From Coleofasciculus sp. FACHB-1120 (GTDB lineage: Bacteria > Cyanobacteriota > Cyanobacteriia > Cyanobacteriales > FACHB-T130): 64,000 nt of DNA. The position numbers were made by a program, and so were the translations under genes. Shown here piece by piece: positions 18,743-28,228 of the stretch; the first letter of the stretch is position 1; each line of letters opens with the position of its first letter. Under the pieces are notes generated by a model. The model worked only from the letters and a program-made list of their open reading frames with translations. It searched no databases and had not been told where the DNA came from. The stretch lies in NCBI RefSeq assembly GCF_014698845.1, contig NZ_JACJTV010000003.1, positions 338,213 through 402,212 on the forward strand, in the 5' to 3' direction.

Positions 18743-18788
18743 TAAAAAGCACTTTAGGGTAGGAAAACCCACCCTAAAGTGCTTTTAG
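18743..18788 (-). terminator. Intrinsic terminator of recA, overlapping its stop codon
   Basis: AAAAGCACTTTAGGGT (18745-18760) and ACCCTAAAGTGCTTTT (18771-18786) form a perfect 16-bp stem with a 10-nt loop. On the minus strand the stem starts within the recA TAA (18785-18787) and ends in a short T run. The core GGGTAGG/ACCCACCC resembles the dispersed GGGTGGGC hairpin family also seen at 54128. Confidence 0.8.
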
Positions 18789-19864
18789 TCGTCTAGAAGT
18801 TCTTCCTCTAAGTCTTCGTCTTCGGCGTCAACTCGCGTGACAGAGTTGGCAGGAACGACTGCCCCCATCTCCAGCTTTTGACGTACCTTTTGCTCAATTT
18901 CTTGAATTAATTCTGAGTTTTCTTCCAGGTACTTAATGCTGTTATCCCGACCTTGGGCAATGTTATCACCGTTGTAGCTATACCAAGCTCCTTTACGGGT
19001 AATGACTCCAGTTTGTTCTGCTAAGTCAACCATACATCCTAGTGTCGAGATCCCCTTGCCAAAAATAATGTCAAATTCGGCGATGCGGAAGGGAGGGGCA
19101 ACTTTATTTTTGGCAACTTTAACTTTAGCGCGGTTGCCAAATTCTTCGTTGCCTTTTTTCAGCGTTTGAATTCGACGAATATCCAAGCGCACTGAAGCGT
19201 AAAACTTGAGGGCATTACCGCCAGTAGTTGTTTCTGGGTTCCCGTAGGTGACGCCAATCTTTTGGCGCAGCTGGTTGAGGAAAACCACTGTACAGCCTGA
19301 TTTACCGATGTTTCCGGTAATTTTGCGAAGAGCTTGGCTCATCAAACGGGCTTGCAAGCCCATGTGGGAATCACCCATTTCGCCTTCAATTTCAGCTCGA
19401 GGCACTAAAGCGGCTACCGAGTCAATGACGACGATATCCACTGCCGCAGAGCGAACTAGCTGATCGACAATCTCTAAGGCAGCTTCTCCGGTGTCAGGTT
19501 GAGAAACCAAAAGATTGTCAATATCAACGCCCAGTACAGCTGCATAAGCGGGATCTAGGGCGTGTTCAGCGTCAACAAAAGCAGCGACCCCTCCTAGTTT
19601 TTGCACTTCGGCGATCGCGTGCAAAGCCAAGGTTGTCTTACCGGAACTTTCCGGGCCATATATTTCAATCACCCGTCCCTTTGGCAAGCCACCCCCTAAA
19701 GCTAAATCCAGTGTCAGCGCTCCAGTGGAAATTGTTTCCACCTTCATGCGGGTGGCATCTCCTAGGCGCATAATTGCTCCCTTGCCAAAGCTGCGCTCAA
19801 TTTGGTTTAGCACTAGGCTCAGGGCTTTGTCCTTGTCGGGATTGTTCGTGATTTGGATAGCCAT
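18785..19864 (-). CDS. recA: Recombinase A
   Basis: RecA forms ATP-dependent filaments on single-stranded DNA, carries out strand exchange and triggers LexA cleavage. The 359-residue protein has Walker [10 protein letters not shown] (residues 70-78), the VDAEHALD block and Walker [10 protein letters not shown], the L2 loop ([20 protein letters not shown], trimmed), and the usual acidic C-terminal tail ([15 protein letters not shown]). Length is normal and there is no intein. It is separated by 716 bp from the divergent xseA gene, and nurA lies beyond xseB, so several repair genes cluster here. No convincing LexA operator was found near the start. Confidence 0.98.
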   Translation of the reverse strand: MAIQITNNPDKDKALSLVLNQIERSFGKGAIMRLGDATRMKVETISTGALTLDLALGGGLPKGRVIEIYGPESSGKTTLALHAIAEVQKLGGVAAFVDAEHALDPAYAAVLGVDIDNLLVSQPDTGEAALEIVDQLVRSAAVDIVVIDSVAALVPRAEIEGEMGDSHMGLQARLMSQALRKITGNIGKSGCTVVFLNQLRQKIGVTYGNPETTTGGNALKFYASVRLDIRRIQTLKKGNEEFGNRAKVKVAKNKVAPPFRIAEFDIIFGKGISTLGCMVDLAEQTGVITRKGAWYSYNGDNIAQGRDNSIKYLEENSELIQEIEQKVRQKLEMGAVVPANSVTRVDAEDEDLEEELLDD

Positions 19865-20580
19865 TAATGCCTCAAGAACAGAATCAGGTGTGGTGAGATT
19901 TTATTCCACACTTAGCAAAAGTTGCTTTAGTGTGGGCTTCTCCGCCTCGCGGATCGGAGCTTCCTGCTTCGATGACTCTTCTTATAAAAGGGATGTCTAA
20001 CAAGACACCCTCACAGTCTCCACAGGCAGAAACGATGGAATCCACCGCCTTTTGATACAGAATGAATGCTGGTTCTAGCCATTTGCCTACTCAGGGTTAC
20101 TCAGTTTTTGGCTTTGTAAGTAAGTAGGAAATTTTCACTAACTAGGGTTACATCAAGAATTGGCACCAAAACTTAAAATTGTCCCAAACAGCGACAAATT
20201 TTAGTTTCAGATAATTTATTATATCACTTTTGGCAACAAAGTAGAGCCGCAAGTGCCCTTACATCAAGCTTTACACGGATGGGGGAACCCCCTGGCAAGG
20301 CTAGCGATGGGAACCTCCATTGTAGTTCAAATGTTCTACTTTTAGCCAACACTGAGAGATAAAATCGGTCAAGAAACACCTAGCCGGTTTGAAGCAATGG
20401 ATGGGATTCGCGATCGCCACTTTAGTGACGCAGTTACGCCAGTTTCGTCAAAAGTCAACGAATGCAGCCGGGTCTCGCTAATCTAGAGACATAAACTGCA
20501 AATGGCTTGATCTAAGCTGATTTGAGCATCCTCTGCATTGACTGATGTCTCAATTCCTGTATTCTCCTTATCTTTAGGCG
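19865..20580. other. 716-bp gap between divergent recA and xseA
   Basis: No intact gene is present. On the minus strand an open stretch at about 20077-19885 (VDSIVSACGDCEGVLLD and on to EAGSSDPRGG) looks like the variable C-terminal end of cyanobacterial IS605-type TnpB proteins, but the conserved core is missing. On the plus strand GGGGGAACCCCC (20281-20292) is a tight hairpin followed by further G/C-rich sequence. Both could be remnants of an old insertion sequence; the evidence is weak. Confidence 0.35.
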
Positions 20581-21822
20581 ATGAACTATTATCTTTCCAA
20601 TCAGCTGGTTCCAGATACAGCTGTATCAGTGGCTGGGTTAACGTCTTATCTACAACTGCTGTTAGAGCAGGATGAACAACTACAGCAAGTCTGGGTAACA
20701 GGTGAAGTCTCCAGCGCCTCTCAGTATCGCAGCGGACTATTCTTCACCCTGCAAGATCCCGATGCTAAGGCGGCAATGAGTTGTGTGATATGGAACAGCC
20801 AGCTAAATAAACTGATGCAGCTGCCGGTGCAAGGAGAGCAGCTAATTGTTTTGGGCAGTATCCGGGTTTATCCCCAGCGAGGACAGTACCAGCTGATTGT
20901 CTGGCAGGCTCTACCGGCGGGAGAGGGGTTACAGGCATTGCGCTATCGCCAGCTGCGAAATCGGTTGGAGGCAGAAGGATTATTCGATCCAGAACGCAAG
21001 CGATCGCTTCCTACTCATCCCCAAACCATCGCTGTCGTCACGTCGCCGCAAGCTGCTGCGTGGGGAGACATTCAACGCACGCTCAGACAACGTTATCCTG
21101 GGTTGCAAGTTCTGTTTTCACCAGCGTTAGTTCAGGGCGAACAAGCTCCGACATCGATTGTCTCGGCGATTGAGCGAGTGGAGCGGGATGATCGCGCTGA
21201 AGTACTGATTTTGTCGCGTGGAGGTGGTGCGGTAGAGGAGCTAGTTTGCTTCAATGATGAGCGGGTGGTGCGAGCGATCGCAAATTGTTCGATTCCCGTG
21301 ATTACTGGGATTGGTCATCAGCGAGATGAGTCTTTGGCTGATTTAGTTGCCGATGCTTATGCTCACACCCCCACCGCCGCTGCCGAACAGGTGGTTCCAG
21401 AGCTGGCAAGCCTTTACGCAGAACACCAGGAGCGCGTCCTCGCCTTGACTGAAGCTGTGAATCAACACATGGAAAACGCTCAAGAACAATTGCAACGAGT
21501 GCGAAGCCGCTTGCGACGGATTCCCCTAGACCGACAAATTCACCAAGAAAAACAAGCGATCGCTTGGAAACGTCAGCAACTGTTACAAGGAACAGCGCGG
21601 CATTTAGCGCAGGCAAACCAACACTGTCAGATGCTCCGACAAAAGCTAGCTACCCTTGACCCCGAAAGCGTTCTGCAACGAGGTTACGCCGTAGTCCGAC
21701 AACAAGATGGCGCGATCGCGCGGTCCACAGAAGGTTTGGCACTCGGACAGGAACTACAAGTTCAGCTGGGCACAGGACAAATTAAAGTCAAAATTAGTGA
21801 AATTATAAATAGCAAAGAGTAG
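20581..21822 (+). CDS. xseA: Exodeoxyribonuclease VII large subunit
   Basis: The 413-residue product has an N-terminal OB fold (about residues 18-110: LEQDEQLQQVWVTGEVSS trimmed, then LQDPDAKAAMSCVIWNSQ). The central catalytic domain includes VVTSPQAAAWGDIQRTL, ILSRGGGAVEEL and TGIGHQRDESLADLVAD (near residue 245). A C-terminal coiled coil recruits several XseB subunits. The enzyme degrades single-stranded DNA in both directions. The xseB gene starts 27 bp downstream, so the two subunits are made from one transcript. Confidence 0.96.
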   Translation: MNYYLSNQLVPDTAVSVAGLTSYLQLLLEQDEQLQQVWVTGEVSSASQYRSGLFFTLQDPDAKAAMSCVIWNSQLNKLMQLPVQGEQLIVLGSIRVYPQRGQYQLIVWQALPAGEGLQALRYRQLRNRLEAEGLFDPERKRSLPTHPQTIAVVTSPQAAAWGDIQRTLRQRYPGLQVLFSPALVQGEQAPTSIVSAIERVERDDRAEVLILSRGGGAVEELVCFNDERVVRAIANCSIPVITGIGHQRDESLADLVADAYAHTPTAAAEQVVPELASLYAEHQERVLALTEAVNQHMENAQEQLQRVRSRLRRIPLDRQIHQEKQAIAWKRQQLLQGTARHLAQANQHCQMLRQKLATLDPESVLQRGYAVVRQQDGAIARSTEGLALGQELQVQLGTGQIKVKISEIINSKE

Positions 21823-21849
21823 CAATTTCACGCGATACGGGTATTTTTT

Positions 21850-22119
21850 ATGAGCAAAACCACCAGCACCACTGACGGCTCAAGCGATCGCCGCATTGAT
21901 ACCCAATTTCCGAAAGATTGGAACTACGAAGCGACTGTTGCCAAAGTTGAAGGGATTATTCGGCAAATTGAAGCCGGGAAACTAGAACTTGCCGACGTTT
22001 TTGAAGAATTTACCGCTGCGGTAGAATACTTGCGTCAATGTGAAAGCTTTCTACAAGAGCGGCAACAGCAGATGAATTTATTAATTGAGACGCTGGCAGA
22101 TGAACCAACGTCCTTTTGA
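21850..22119 (+). CDS. xseB: Exodeoxyribonuclease VII small subunit
   Basis: The 89-residue, mostly helical protein has the XseB core: [20 protein letters not shown] followed by [23 protein letters not shown] (trimmed). The N-terminal 22 residues are polar and variable, with a HIP1 site in their codons. It stabilises the XseA coiled coil. It sits 27 bp after xseA and converges with nurA, whose stop lies 9 bp away. Confidence 0.92.
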   Translation: MSKTTSTTDGSSDRRIDTQFPKDWNYEATVAKVEGIIRQIEAGKLELADVFEEFTAAVEYLRQCESFLQERQQQMNLLIETLADEPTSF

Positions 22120-22128
22120 GAGATGGCA

Positions 22129-23385
22129 TCAGGCGATACTACCGCGCTTCCTAGCTTCTTTATAAGAAGTCCCAACATTTCTCAAACCAGCCTTAATCAT
22201 CTGTTGTTCGAGTAAGGCAAAGAAACGAGCGCGATCGCCCCCTCGCACCACTGCCTGATTGTGTGCCTCTGCAAGCGCCACCGGATAGCCATAACCCTTC
22301 TGCACCTGAGCTAACATCAAGCTGAGCGAAACATCCAGCTTCTCCGGATTCTCCGCCACCCAAGCGGGAACTTCCACACGAGCAATTTCAGTCCCAACAT
22401 GGACGTAGCAGAAGTAGATTTGATGGGCACCGTACAACTCCAGAATCCGTGCAGAACTACGCCAGAGAGGGCTGCGTTGACCGGGTTGTAATTGAGATGC
22501 CCAGAGGGCAGTATCTCGCAAGGGATCGAAAACCTGACAAGGTGCCCGGTCAAACTGGCCAGGGCAATGAGTCATGCAGTCGGGAACTGGATGCGGACAG
22601 GCTGGCAGACGCAGGAAGTTCAGTGCTTCGCTGCTGCGAGAAGCACTCAGGTAGCCCATGATCGGAATCCCTGTGTCGCGCAGAACATCCCAGGCTTCGA
22701 GAATCGGAGGCAAAATATGGTCGCGGGCTTCCCCCGGTAGCTGCTCTAGAAACCAATAAATTAGTGATCCATCTACCATTGCTAGGGCAGGGATTGGGGA
22801 TTCGGGATCGGGAATTGAAGATGGAATTTTCGATTTCCTGTTTCCATTTCCCTGTTTTGATGTGACTTCTGAAGGTCGGTCAATCCAGCTAGCAGCCAAT
22901 TCTGCTAATACAGATGCCTCTGAAGCCGTGCGTCGATAGCCCATCCATTCCTCAGTGCGAATTCCCCACTGGCGAGAAATGTAAAGGTCTTCTGAGCGAT
23001 AAAAGACTTCTGGGAGACTATCTAAGAGCGGATACAAGCTTTGTCCATAATGCAGTACCACCCGACCCACGTTAATCAGATAGCAGTAGGCGATTTCATG
23101 GTGACTCGGAGCAATCTGAGATCCATCTGTGGCGATAATCGTATGAACAGCCGGAGGGGTAGGAAGGTCAATGGCAGTGCTTAGCGACTCAATGGGTGCG
23201 GCTGCTGCGAACCCCATGCGATCGCGCCACTTTTCTTGCATCTGTACCAAATCTGCCTGAGACTTTTGAGCTAGTGTCAGCAACTGCTGGGCGCGTTCCA
23301 AGCGTTGGCGACTAGCAGCAGCCTCTACCGTTAGGTGTTGACTAATCCCCTGCATTTCCCGCGAGAGTTTGGTTAGGTCAAGCAT
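22129..23385 (-). CDS. nurA: NurA-type DNA repair nuclease
   Basis: The 418-residue protein fits the NurA domain, an RNase H-like nuclease. The metal-binding aspartates are in IIATDGSQ (D87) and MVDGSLIYW (D205), with a later conserved block GYPVALAEAHNQAVV. In archaea NurA works with the HerA translocase in end resection. No herA is in this window. Residues about 177-199 (from SKQG to SPIP) are encoded by a mirrored heptamer repeat and interrupt the chain just before the second motif; this is probably an in-frame insertion in a linker. It is tail to tail with xseB, 9 bp apart, in a repair-rich neighbourhood. Confidence 0.85.
   Translation of the reverse strand: MLDLTKLSREMQGISQHLTVEAAASRQRLERAQQLLTLAQKSQADLVQMQEKWRDRMGFAAAAPIESLSTAIDLPTPPAVHTIIATDGSQIAPSHHEIAYCYLINVGRVVLHYGQSLYPLLDSLPEVFYRSEDLYISRQWGIRTEEWMGYRRTASEASVLAELAASWIDRPSEVTSKQGNGNRKSKIPSSIPDPESPIPALAMVDGSLIYWFLEQLPGEARDHILPPILEAWDVLRDTGIPIMGYLSASRSSEALNFLRLPACPHPVPDCMTHCPGQFDRAPCQVFDPLRDTALWASQLQPGQRSPLWRSSARILELYGAHQIYFCYVHVGTEIARVEVPAWVAENPEKLDVSLSLMLAQVQKGYGYPVALAEAHNQAVVRGGDRARFFALLEQQMIKAGLRNVGTSYKEARKRGSIA
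22786..22856. repeat. Mirrored heptamer repeat inside nurA
   Basis: On the plus strand, units GGGATTG, GGGATTC and GGGATCG (22790-22812) are followed by pyrimidine-rich inverse units ending ATTTCCCTG (22845-22853). CAGGGA therefore bounds the structure in both orientations. The frame stays open through it, giving a Pro/Ser/Ile-rich peptide. Confidence 0.75.
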
Positions 23386-23513
23386 AGTCAGCTATCCGCT
23401 TTTCGCCTATCAGCTTTCAGCTTAAAGCATGAAACATCAAGGCGATCGGGATAAATTTATAATTTACACTGGATACTTCTTGACTCCTGTACCCTAAAGC
23501 TCTCTGCCCTCAT

Positions 23514-24311
23514 TTAAATCCAAGCCGGGAAATCTTGAGCAAATTGAGAGAGAGATAAAAGCTTAATTCGCTCCTGATAACTGACAGACTCCCGTTGAGC
23601 AGCAGTATTATAGCCCCAGTCTGCCAGGAAAAGCTCGATGTGATTGAGGTCTGGTTGCTGCTGTACAGTTTGCAGAGTTTTTAGGCGATCTTCCACAAAC
23701 CAAAGGCGAACCGATGGATCGCCGCTGAGTTCGCGCAAAATTTCGTACTTAGGACGGCGATTTTCTTTTCCAATAATGCATCGATCGGGGAGTTGAATGC
23801 CCTGTTGCTGCAACAACTGGCGGACAAAGCGCCCCTCTTTAGTAGTGACAATGTACGTTTGGATGGGTGTATCTGGAAGCGATGCCTTCTCCGATTGCAT
23901 CTGATACATTTTTTCTACAACACCCGGATAGAAACGGTGCAAAGCTAGCCAACCCTCTAAATCGCTAGCAATCCACTCATCCCGAATGAGATCGAGCTTC
24001 GTGCCGATATCAGCCGCATTCAGATTATCTTCTAGCAGGATTTGCTGAGCCACCCCTGACCAATCTTGCAACATCTTTTCGTCGGGAATGCCCAATATTA
24101 GCGCCCGGATTGCCACCGGCATTTCCCAACCGATTTCTATAATCGGTCGTCGCTGGTAGAAACTTTCAGCCAAACCATCTGGAGGTGTGAGATTAGGAGG
24201 TGCCCAAATTTGACAATAGGTGCGCCAAGCTGTCTGAAAATACTCGATTAGCCCGTCACAGATAACACCGTCAAAGTCAAGGGCGAGAATATTTGGATAA
24301 CTTGCACGCAT
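23514..24311 (-). CDS. HAD superfamily hydrolase
   Basis: HAD motif I is LALDFDGVICD (residues 9-19, nucleophile and acid Asp pair). A motif II-like threonine appears in YIVTTKEGRF, and the acidic motif IV is in WFVEDRL. At 265 residues, with a helical cap after motif I, it is a C1-type phosphatase-like enzyme. The substrate is unknown; phosphoglycolate or sugar phosphates would be typical. The gene is followed on its strand by nurA after 128 bp and preceded by a hairpin and tRNA-Gln. Confidence 0.85.
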   Translation of the reverse strand: MRASYPNILALDFDGVICDGLIEYFQTAWRTYCQIWAPPNLTPPDGLAESFYQRRPIIEIGWEMPVAIRALILGIPDEKMLQDWSGVAQQILLEDNLNAADIGTKLDLIRDEWIASDLEGWLALHRFYPGVVEKMYQMQSEKASLPDTPIQTYIVTTKEGRFVRQLLQQQGIQLPDRCIIGKENRRPKYEILRELSGDPSVRLWFVEDRLKTLQTVQQQPDLNHIELFLADWGYNTAAQRESVSYQERIKLLSLSQFAQDFPAWI

Positions 24312-24370
24312 GGTTCTAAAGCCGCAATTTTACGGTTTATCTTGGCACAATTTGCCCAACAACCCCAATA

Positions 24371-24406
24371 ACCAGTAGAGACGCGATACATCGCGTCTCT
24401 ACTGGT
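24371..24406. repeat. Perfect 17-bp stem hairpin of the GTAGAGACGCGA family
   Basis: ACCAGTAGAGACGCGAT (24371-24387) is the exact reverse complement of 24390-24406, with two bases between. This word family is a common dispersed hairpin in cyanobacterial genomes. It lies 29 bp downstream of tRNA-Gln on that gene's strand and could terminate it. A decayed copy is at 13216-13240. Confidence 0.8.
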
Positions 24407-24434
24407 GTTCTAAAATTTAGATTTTAAAATTCAA

Positions 24435-24506
24435 CTGGGGTGCAAGGATTCGAACCTCGGAATGGCTGGACCAAAACCAGCTGCCTTACCACTTGGCGAC
24501 ACCCCA
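24435..24506 (-). tRNA. tRNA-Gln(TTG)
   Basis: On the minus strand the acceptor TGGGGTG pairs with CACCCCA, the D arm is CGCCAAGTGGTAAGGCA, the anticodon arm CTGGTTTTGGTCCAG carries TTG, and the T arm is GAGGTTCGAATCCTT. The unpaired-type first base and discriminator G fit tRNA-Gln. CCA is not encoded. Confidence 0.95.
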
Positions 24507-24760
24507 TCGCATCAACCTTCGTTATAGTAGCAGTTCCTACTAGGGGATTGTCAACAATTTTCAGAAAATTTCTCGAAAATCCTTCTACACCAGTGGATAA
24601 ATGCTGAAAGCTCAAGATGGATTTTAGGGGGTAGACTCATAGAAAAAGCTGCTGCAACGCTTACCAGTTCAAGAGTGTGGCTCTTATAACAGGCTCCCCT
24701 TCTACCTGCGGAAAGGCCACTTGAACAGTGTTTGAGCTTTTTTTGACATTTATAGCTCTT

Positions 24761-24897
24761 TGAAACTCATATCGGGTGGTGCACAATCAGGGGATGATTT
24801 TCTTTTGAATTTCGCGCAAAGCAGCAAAGGGCCTCGTTTTTGCGCGAAATTATCGTCCTTTTATCCTTCTACTGTGCAACGCCCCTATAGAGTGACA
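24761..24897. repeat. Long imperfect inverted repeat (about 137 bp), MITE-like
   Basis: The centre is a perfect 13-bp stem, AATTTCGCGCAAA (24808-24820) with its inverse at 24839-24851. Outer arms also match: ATCGGGTGGTGCACA (24771-24785) against the inverse of TGTGCAACGCCCCTAT (24873-24888), with a few differences. Together they form a long hairpin just beyond the stop of the R3H gene. It could be a decayed MITE or a terminator/small RNA. The rest of the 24507-24907 gap holds no gene. Confidence 0.65.
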
Positions 24898-24907
24898 GCT
24901 TTTTCAA

Positions 24908-26719
24908 CTAGGCTGGATAAATTCGCAGCCGTCGATTCGGTTCTTCCCCAAAACTGTCAGACTTGAGGCGATAGTGTTCGACGAGTTCGTGTTGCATTTT
25001 ACGGACTTTAGAGGAACGCGGCAGGAGTTCCACCGGCTGTCCTTTGGGAATCACGATTTGCTCCACGGCAAGGCGGGCTTCTTCGAGAGCCTCAATCTCG
25101 TCTTCACTACCACTACTGGTAAATAAGCTAAGTTCGGGGACATCCAGGATGTGCGAGTCATCCATATCTAGCAAACGCCGCAGGGCACGGGTAATCTGAG
25201 GAATGGTACTTGCCTTAATCGCATGGATGGGAACCTGACGGGCTTTGGCAATATGCCGTAGTTTGGAATGGTTTTTTACGTGCGACCGAATCGCCAAAAC
25301 TGCATCCGCACTATCCATATCCTTCGTCAGCAAGATAGGCAAATTCAGCACCCGAATGACTTGCTCTAATTGTTGGCTGCTCACCCCATAAGGATAAACG
25401 TGCAGCGGCAACTCTTCGCCATTTGGTCCCACAAAGGTTTCATTTCCAATCGTCTGAGGTTGATGCCAAGATTGATCCAGCATCTGCTCAAAAGAAGGTG
25501 CAAGGTTAGAAGAGACAGGCAATGTACTAGAGGCAGATTCTTCTGCTCTAGTCAATAGGTTTTGCGGTTCTGCTCTCATGCCTCGTGTTGGTTCTGACTG
25601 AATCGGTAAGGGCGTCATTTGCCCAGAAGCCCGCCAGCCCATTGGTCGCGCTGGGGCGTCGTGGTTGGAAGATATCCGACTGCCTCCGCTCATCGCCGGT
25701 CGCATGAGTGACGATGCTTGAGGGGTCTCATGGGTAATCGTAACTTCCCCAGTTTCGCTGGTTGTCCTAACTTGATAACCCGGCTGACGCCCCCGCAGCA
25801 GGGTGTCCACGGTATCGGCAACACTTTCATGCACCACCCAGCGCTGCCGTTCTAGCATTTCAACAGCGATTTCAAAGGTTGGCGGGGCTTTTCGTTCCAA
25901 AACCGTCTTTTGACTGCCCCGGCGTCTGGCTTCATCGTCTCCCAGGGTTACAGCCTGAATGCCGCCCACTAAGTCAGATAACGTTGGATTTTTAATCAGA
26001 TTTTCAATCCGATTTCCGTGAGCCGTGCCCACCAGTTGGACACCTCGTTCCGCAATCGTTCGAGCTGCCAAGGCTTCTAGTTCTGTACCGATTTCATCAA
26101 TGACGATGACTTCTGGCATGTGGTTTTCCACTGCCTCAATCATGACTTGATGCTGGAGTTCTGGACGGGCAACTTGCATCCGTCTGGCTCTACCAATTGC
26201 TGGATGAGGAACGTCACCATCCCCAGCAATTTCGTTGGAGGTGTCGATAATTACAACTCGTTTCTGTAAATCGTCGGCTAAAACTCTGGCGATTTCCCGC
26301 AGTGCTGTTGTTTTGCCAACGCCGGGACGCCCCAGCATCAGAATTGATTGACCTGTTTCTACCAGGTCGCGAATCATGCCGATAGTACCAAAGACGGCTC
26401 GACCTACCCTCAAGGTTAGACCAATAATCTCGCCGCTTCGGTTGCGGATAGCGCTAATCCGGTGCAGAGTTCGCTCTAGCCCCGCCCGGTTATCCCCACC
26501 AAAGTTTCCTACACGGTCTATACAATAATTCAGTTGTTCTCTAGACACTGGCGTTTCGGAGAGATACTCTGCCTGTTTAGCAAACCGAGCCTCTGGAAGA
26601 CGCCCCAAGTCTAGAACAACCTCAACTAACTTATCTCGTCCGGGATGCTGCTCTAAAGGTTGCCGAATTTCATTCGGTAACACGTCCAGTAATTTCTGGA
26701 GATCGTCTGTAATCTGCAT
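24908..26719 (-). CDS. R3H-domain P-loop ATPase, Ycf45-like
   Basis: The 603-residue protein has a SpoIIIAA-like AAA ATPase domain: Walker [11 protein letters not shown], Walker [11 protein letters not shown], then GTAHGN and a conserved arginine-rich stretch [14 protein letters not shown] disordered middle and a C-terminal R3H domain follow ([20 protein letters not shown]), which binds single-stranded nucleic acid. It matches the plastid-encoded Ycf45 family. Its role is not established. ATG 26719 (MQITDDLQ) is chosen; a TTG at 26812 would add 31 poorly structured residues over a HIP1 site. It is 180 bp downstream of ldpA on the same strand. Confidence 0.9.
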   Translation of the reverse strand: MQITDDLQKLLDVLPNEIRQPLEQHPGRDKLVEVVLDLGRLPEARFAKQAEYLSETPVSREQLNYCIDRVGNFGGDNRAGLERTLHRISAIRNRSGEIIGLTLRVGRAVFGTIGMIRDLVETGQSILMLGRPGVGKTTALREIARVLADDLQKRVVIIDTSNEIAGDGDVPHPAIGRARRMQVARPELQHQVMIEAVENHMPEVIVIDEIGTELEALAARTIAERGVQLVGTAHGNRIENLIKNPTLSDLVGGIQAVTLGDDEARRRGSQKTVLERKAPPTFEIAVEMLERQRWVVHESVADTVDTLLRGRQPGYQVRTTSETGEVTITHETPQASSLMRPAMSGGSRISSNHDAPARPMGWRASGQMTPLPIQSEPTRGMRAEPQNLLTRAEESASSTLPVSSNLAPSFEQMLDQSWHQPQTIGNETFVGPNGEELPLHVYPYGVSSQQLEQVIRVLNLPILLTKDMDSADAVLAIRSHVKNHSKLRHIAKARQVPIHAIKASTIPQITRALRRLLDMDDSHILDVPELSLFTSSGSEDEIEALEEARLAVEQIVIPKGQPVELLPRSSKVRKMQHELVEHYRLKSDSFGEEPNRRLRIYPA

Positions 26720-26899
26720 TCTTTGTACAGTGACGTTTTTATCCACAATCGGCGAATTAAATAACTTCTGTTTGTTTTCTGCCTGGGAATTGTTGCAAGT
26801 TAGCGATCGCAAGGTTGAAAGGTTGTTTTGTGCTAACCGTCAATTTTTTAACTTCCAACCTTTTAATCGATGACATATCTAAAATCGCGCTTCTATTGG

Positions 26900-28117
26900 C
26901 TATTGGGGCAAGGTTTTGAGTTGAAAAACTAGCGAGTGAGCAAGATCAACAGCCTGCCAGAGTAAATCTGGCTTTTCTTCCAAGCGTCCAGGTAAAGGTG
27001 TCCGACTTGACGCGGATGCATCCCCACATACTTCGTTCATATTCATTTTTTCTAATTCATCCAGAATGGGTGATAACAAAACACGAGCGTAGCTACCGTA
27101 AGCAATCCCGGCGATAGCAGGGGATTGAGGGGGAAAAGTTTGAGTGGCTTGGGGCGGGTTTTTATTCGATCCCTGGTTCCCTACAGAGATGCCTGATAAA
27201 GATGCCCTTACAACTTCTGACTTTTGGCGGCTGTTGAGCAGTCCCATTGTCCTGAGTTTGCCAACAGTGTGGCGATTGGTGCCTCCTGCTAACTGCACAT
27301 ATCCGGGCAATCCCGCAGTTAGAACTTTTTGACCTAACTTTACAGCAGCTATCGTTGTGCCATCGCCAATATCGCCACTCATCGGACGCCCATCTGTTTG
27401 CCAGATGAGAGGACAAGGTAGGGGTGCCATCAATTCGTATAGCGTCCGGAGGTAATCAAGCATTGCTTCACCATCCGGACAACTAATGGCTAAAAGCTTG
27501 AGCTGGTTTACCCAAGGCGCGATCGCACTCCAGAGTCGTTTAAAGTCCTCTACTCTGCCAACTTGCGTGTGAATTTCTAGGGCATCTACGCCGCTTTGAA
27601 ATACCAAAGGTGCGATCGCTTCCGGTGCGGATACATAAGAACGAGTATAAATTAAATTATTTGGACATACGGGAATACACCGTCCGCAGCCATAACAACG
27701 TTTGTCAATCACGCCAGAGAAACCGTTCTGGCTAAAGTCAAAAGCGATCGCATCAGCCGGACAAATACTTTCACAAGGTCGCCAGCAATCTGCCGGACAC
27801 TCAGTTGAGTTAAATTCAGCTTTCCGGAAATGAGGATCTTCCCCATCATTTAGGCTGACCATCAGCCAAGGCAAACCTTCTACGCAGTAGCCGCGTTCGC
27901 GAGCGACATCGGCAAGGGTAGCAGCAGCTCTTAGGCCTTCTTGTGCCGCAGCAATCACTGCTGGGTCAGCGGCAACATCGATACAATCAGCCCCAGCTAG
28001 GGTATACGCCAACGTAAGATTTCGGACGGCAGGGAGGTGTTGGAAACTAGCTCCGCAAATGAGCTTAAACCAGTGACCCTCTCTTAAGGAACGTAAGGGA
28101 TAGTAGGTATCAGTCAC
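26900..28117 (-). CDS. ldpA: Light-dependent period protein LdpA, iron-sulfur protein of circadian input
   Basis: LdpA tunes the circadian period to light in Synechococcus by sensing redox state. The 405-residue protein starts with the family sequence LREGHWFKLICGASFQHLP and carries two ferredoxin-like cysteine clusters: CPADCWRPCESICP (near residue 108) and CYGCGRCIPVCP (near 141), consistent with two 4Fe-4S centres. A TIM-barrel-like C-terminal half follows, with a variable insert rich in Asn, Gln and Pro (about residues 318-335). Length agrees with the family. It is head to tail with the R3H gene. Confidence 0.92.
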   Translation of the reverse strand: MTDTYYPLRSLREGHWFKLICGASFQHLPAVRNLTLAYTLAGADCIDVAADPAVIAAAQEGLRAAATLADVARERGYCVEGLPWLMVSLNDGEDPHFRKAEFNSTECPADCWRPCESICPADAIAFDFSQNGFSGVIDKRCYGCGRCIPVCPNNLIYTRSYVSAPEAIAPLVFQSGVDALEIHTQVGRVEDFKRLWSAIAPWVNQLKLLAISCPDGEAMLDYLRTLYELMAPLPCPLIWQTDGRPMSGDIGDGTTIAAVKLGQKVLTAGLPGYVQLAGGTNRHTVGKLRTMGLLNSRQKSEVVRASLSGISVGNQGSNKNPPQATQTFPPQSPAIAGIAYGSYARVLLSPILDELEKMNMNEVCGDASASSRTPLPGRLEEKPDLLWQAVDLAHSLVFQLKTLPQ

Positions 28118-28228
28118 CTTTATATGCTAATGCGTTCCCGAATAAATGGGGAGATGCAAACAGTAAAAATCAGGGGAGTTTTCACTACTCCCCCTTTCAT
28201 AAAAACCGTCAAAATCTAACGTTTGCTT

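Noticed and set aside
20324..20337. AGTTC-AAA-TGTTCT, one mismatch from the cyanobacterial LexA-type operator
   Set aside because: It is about 460 bp from recA and 240 bp from xseA with one core mismatch; chance occurrence is likely.
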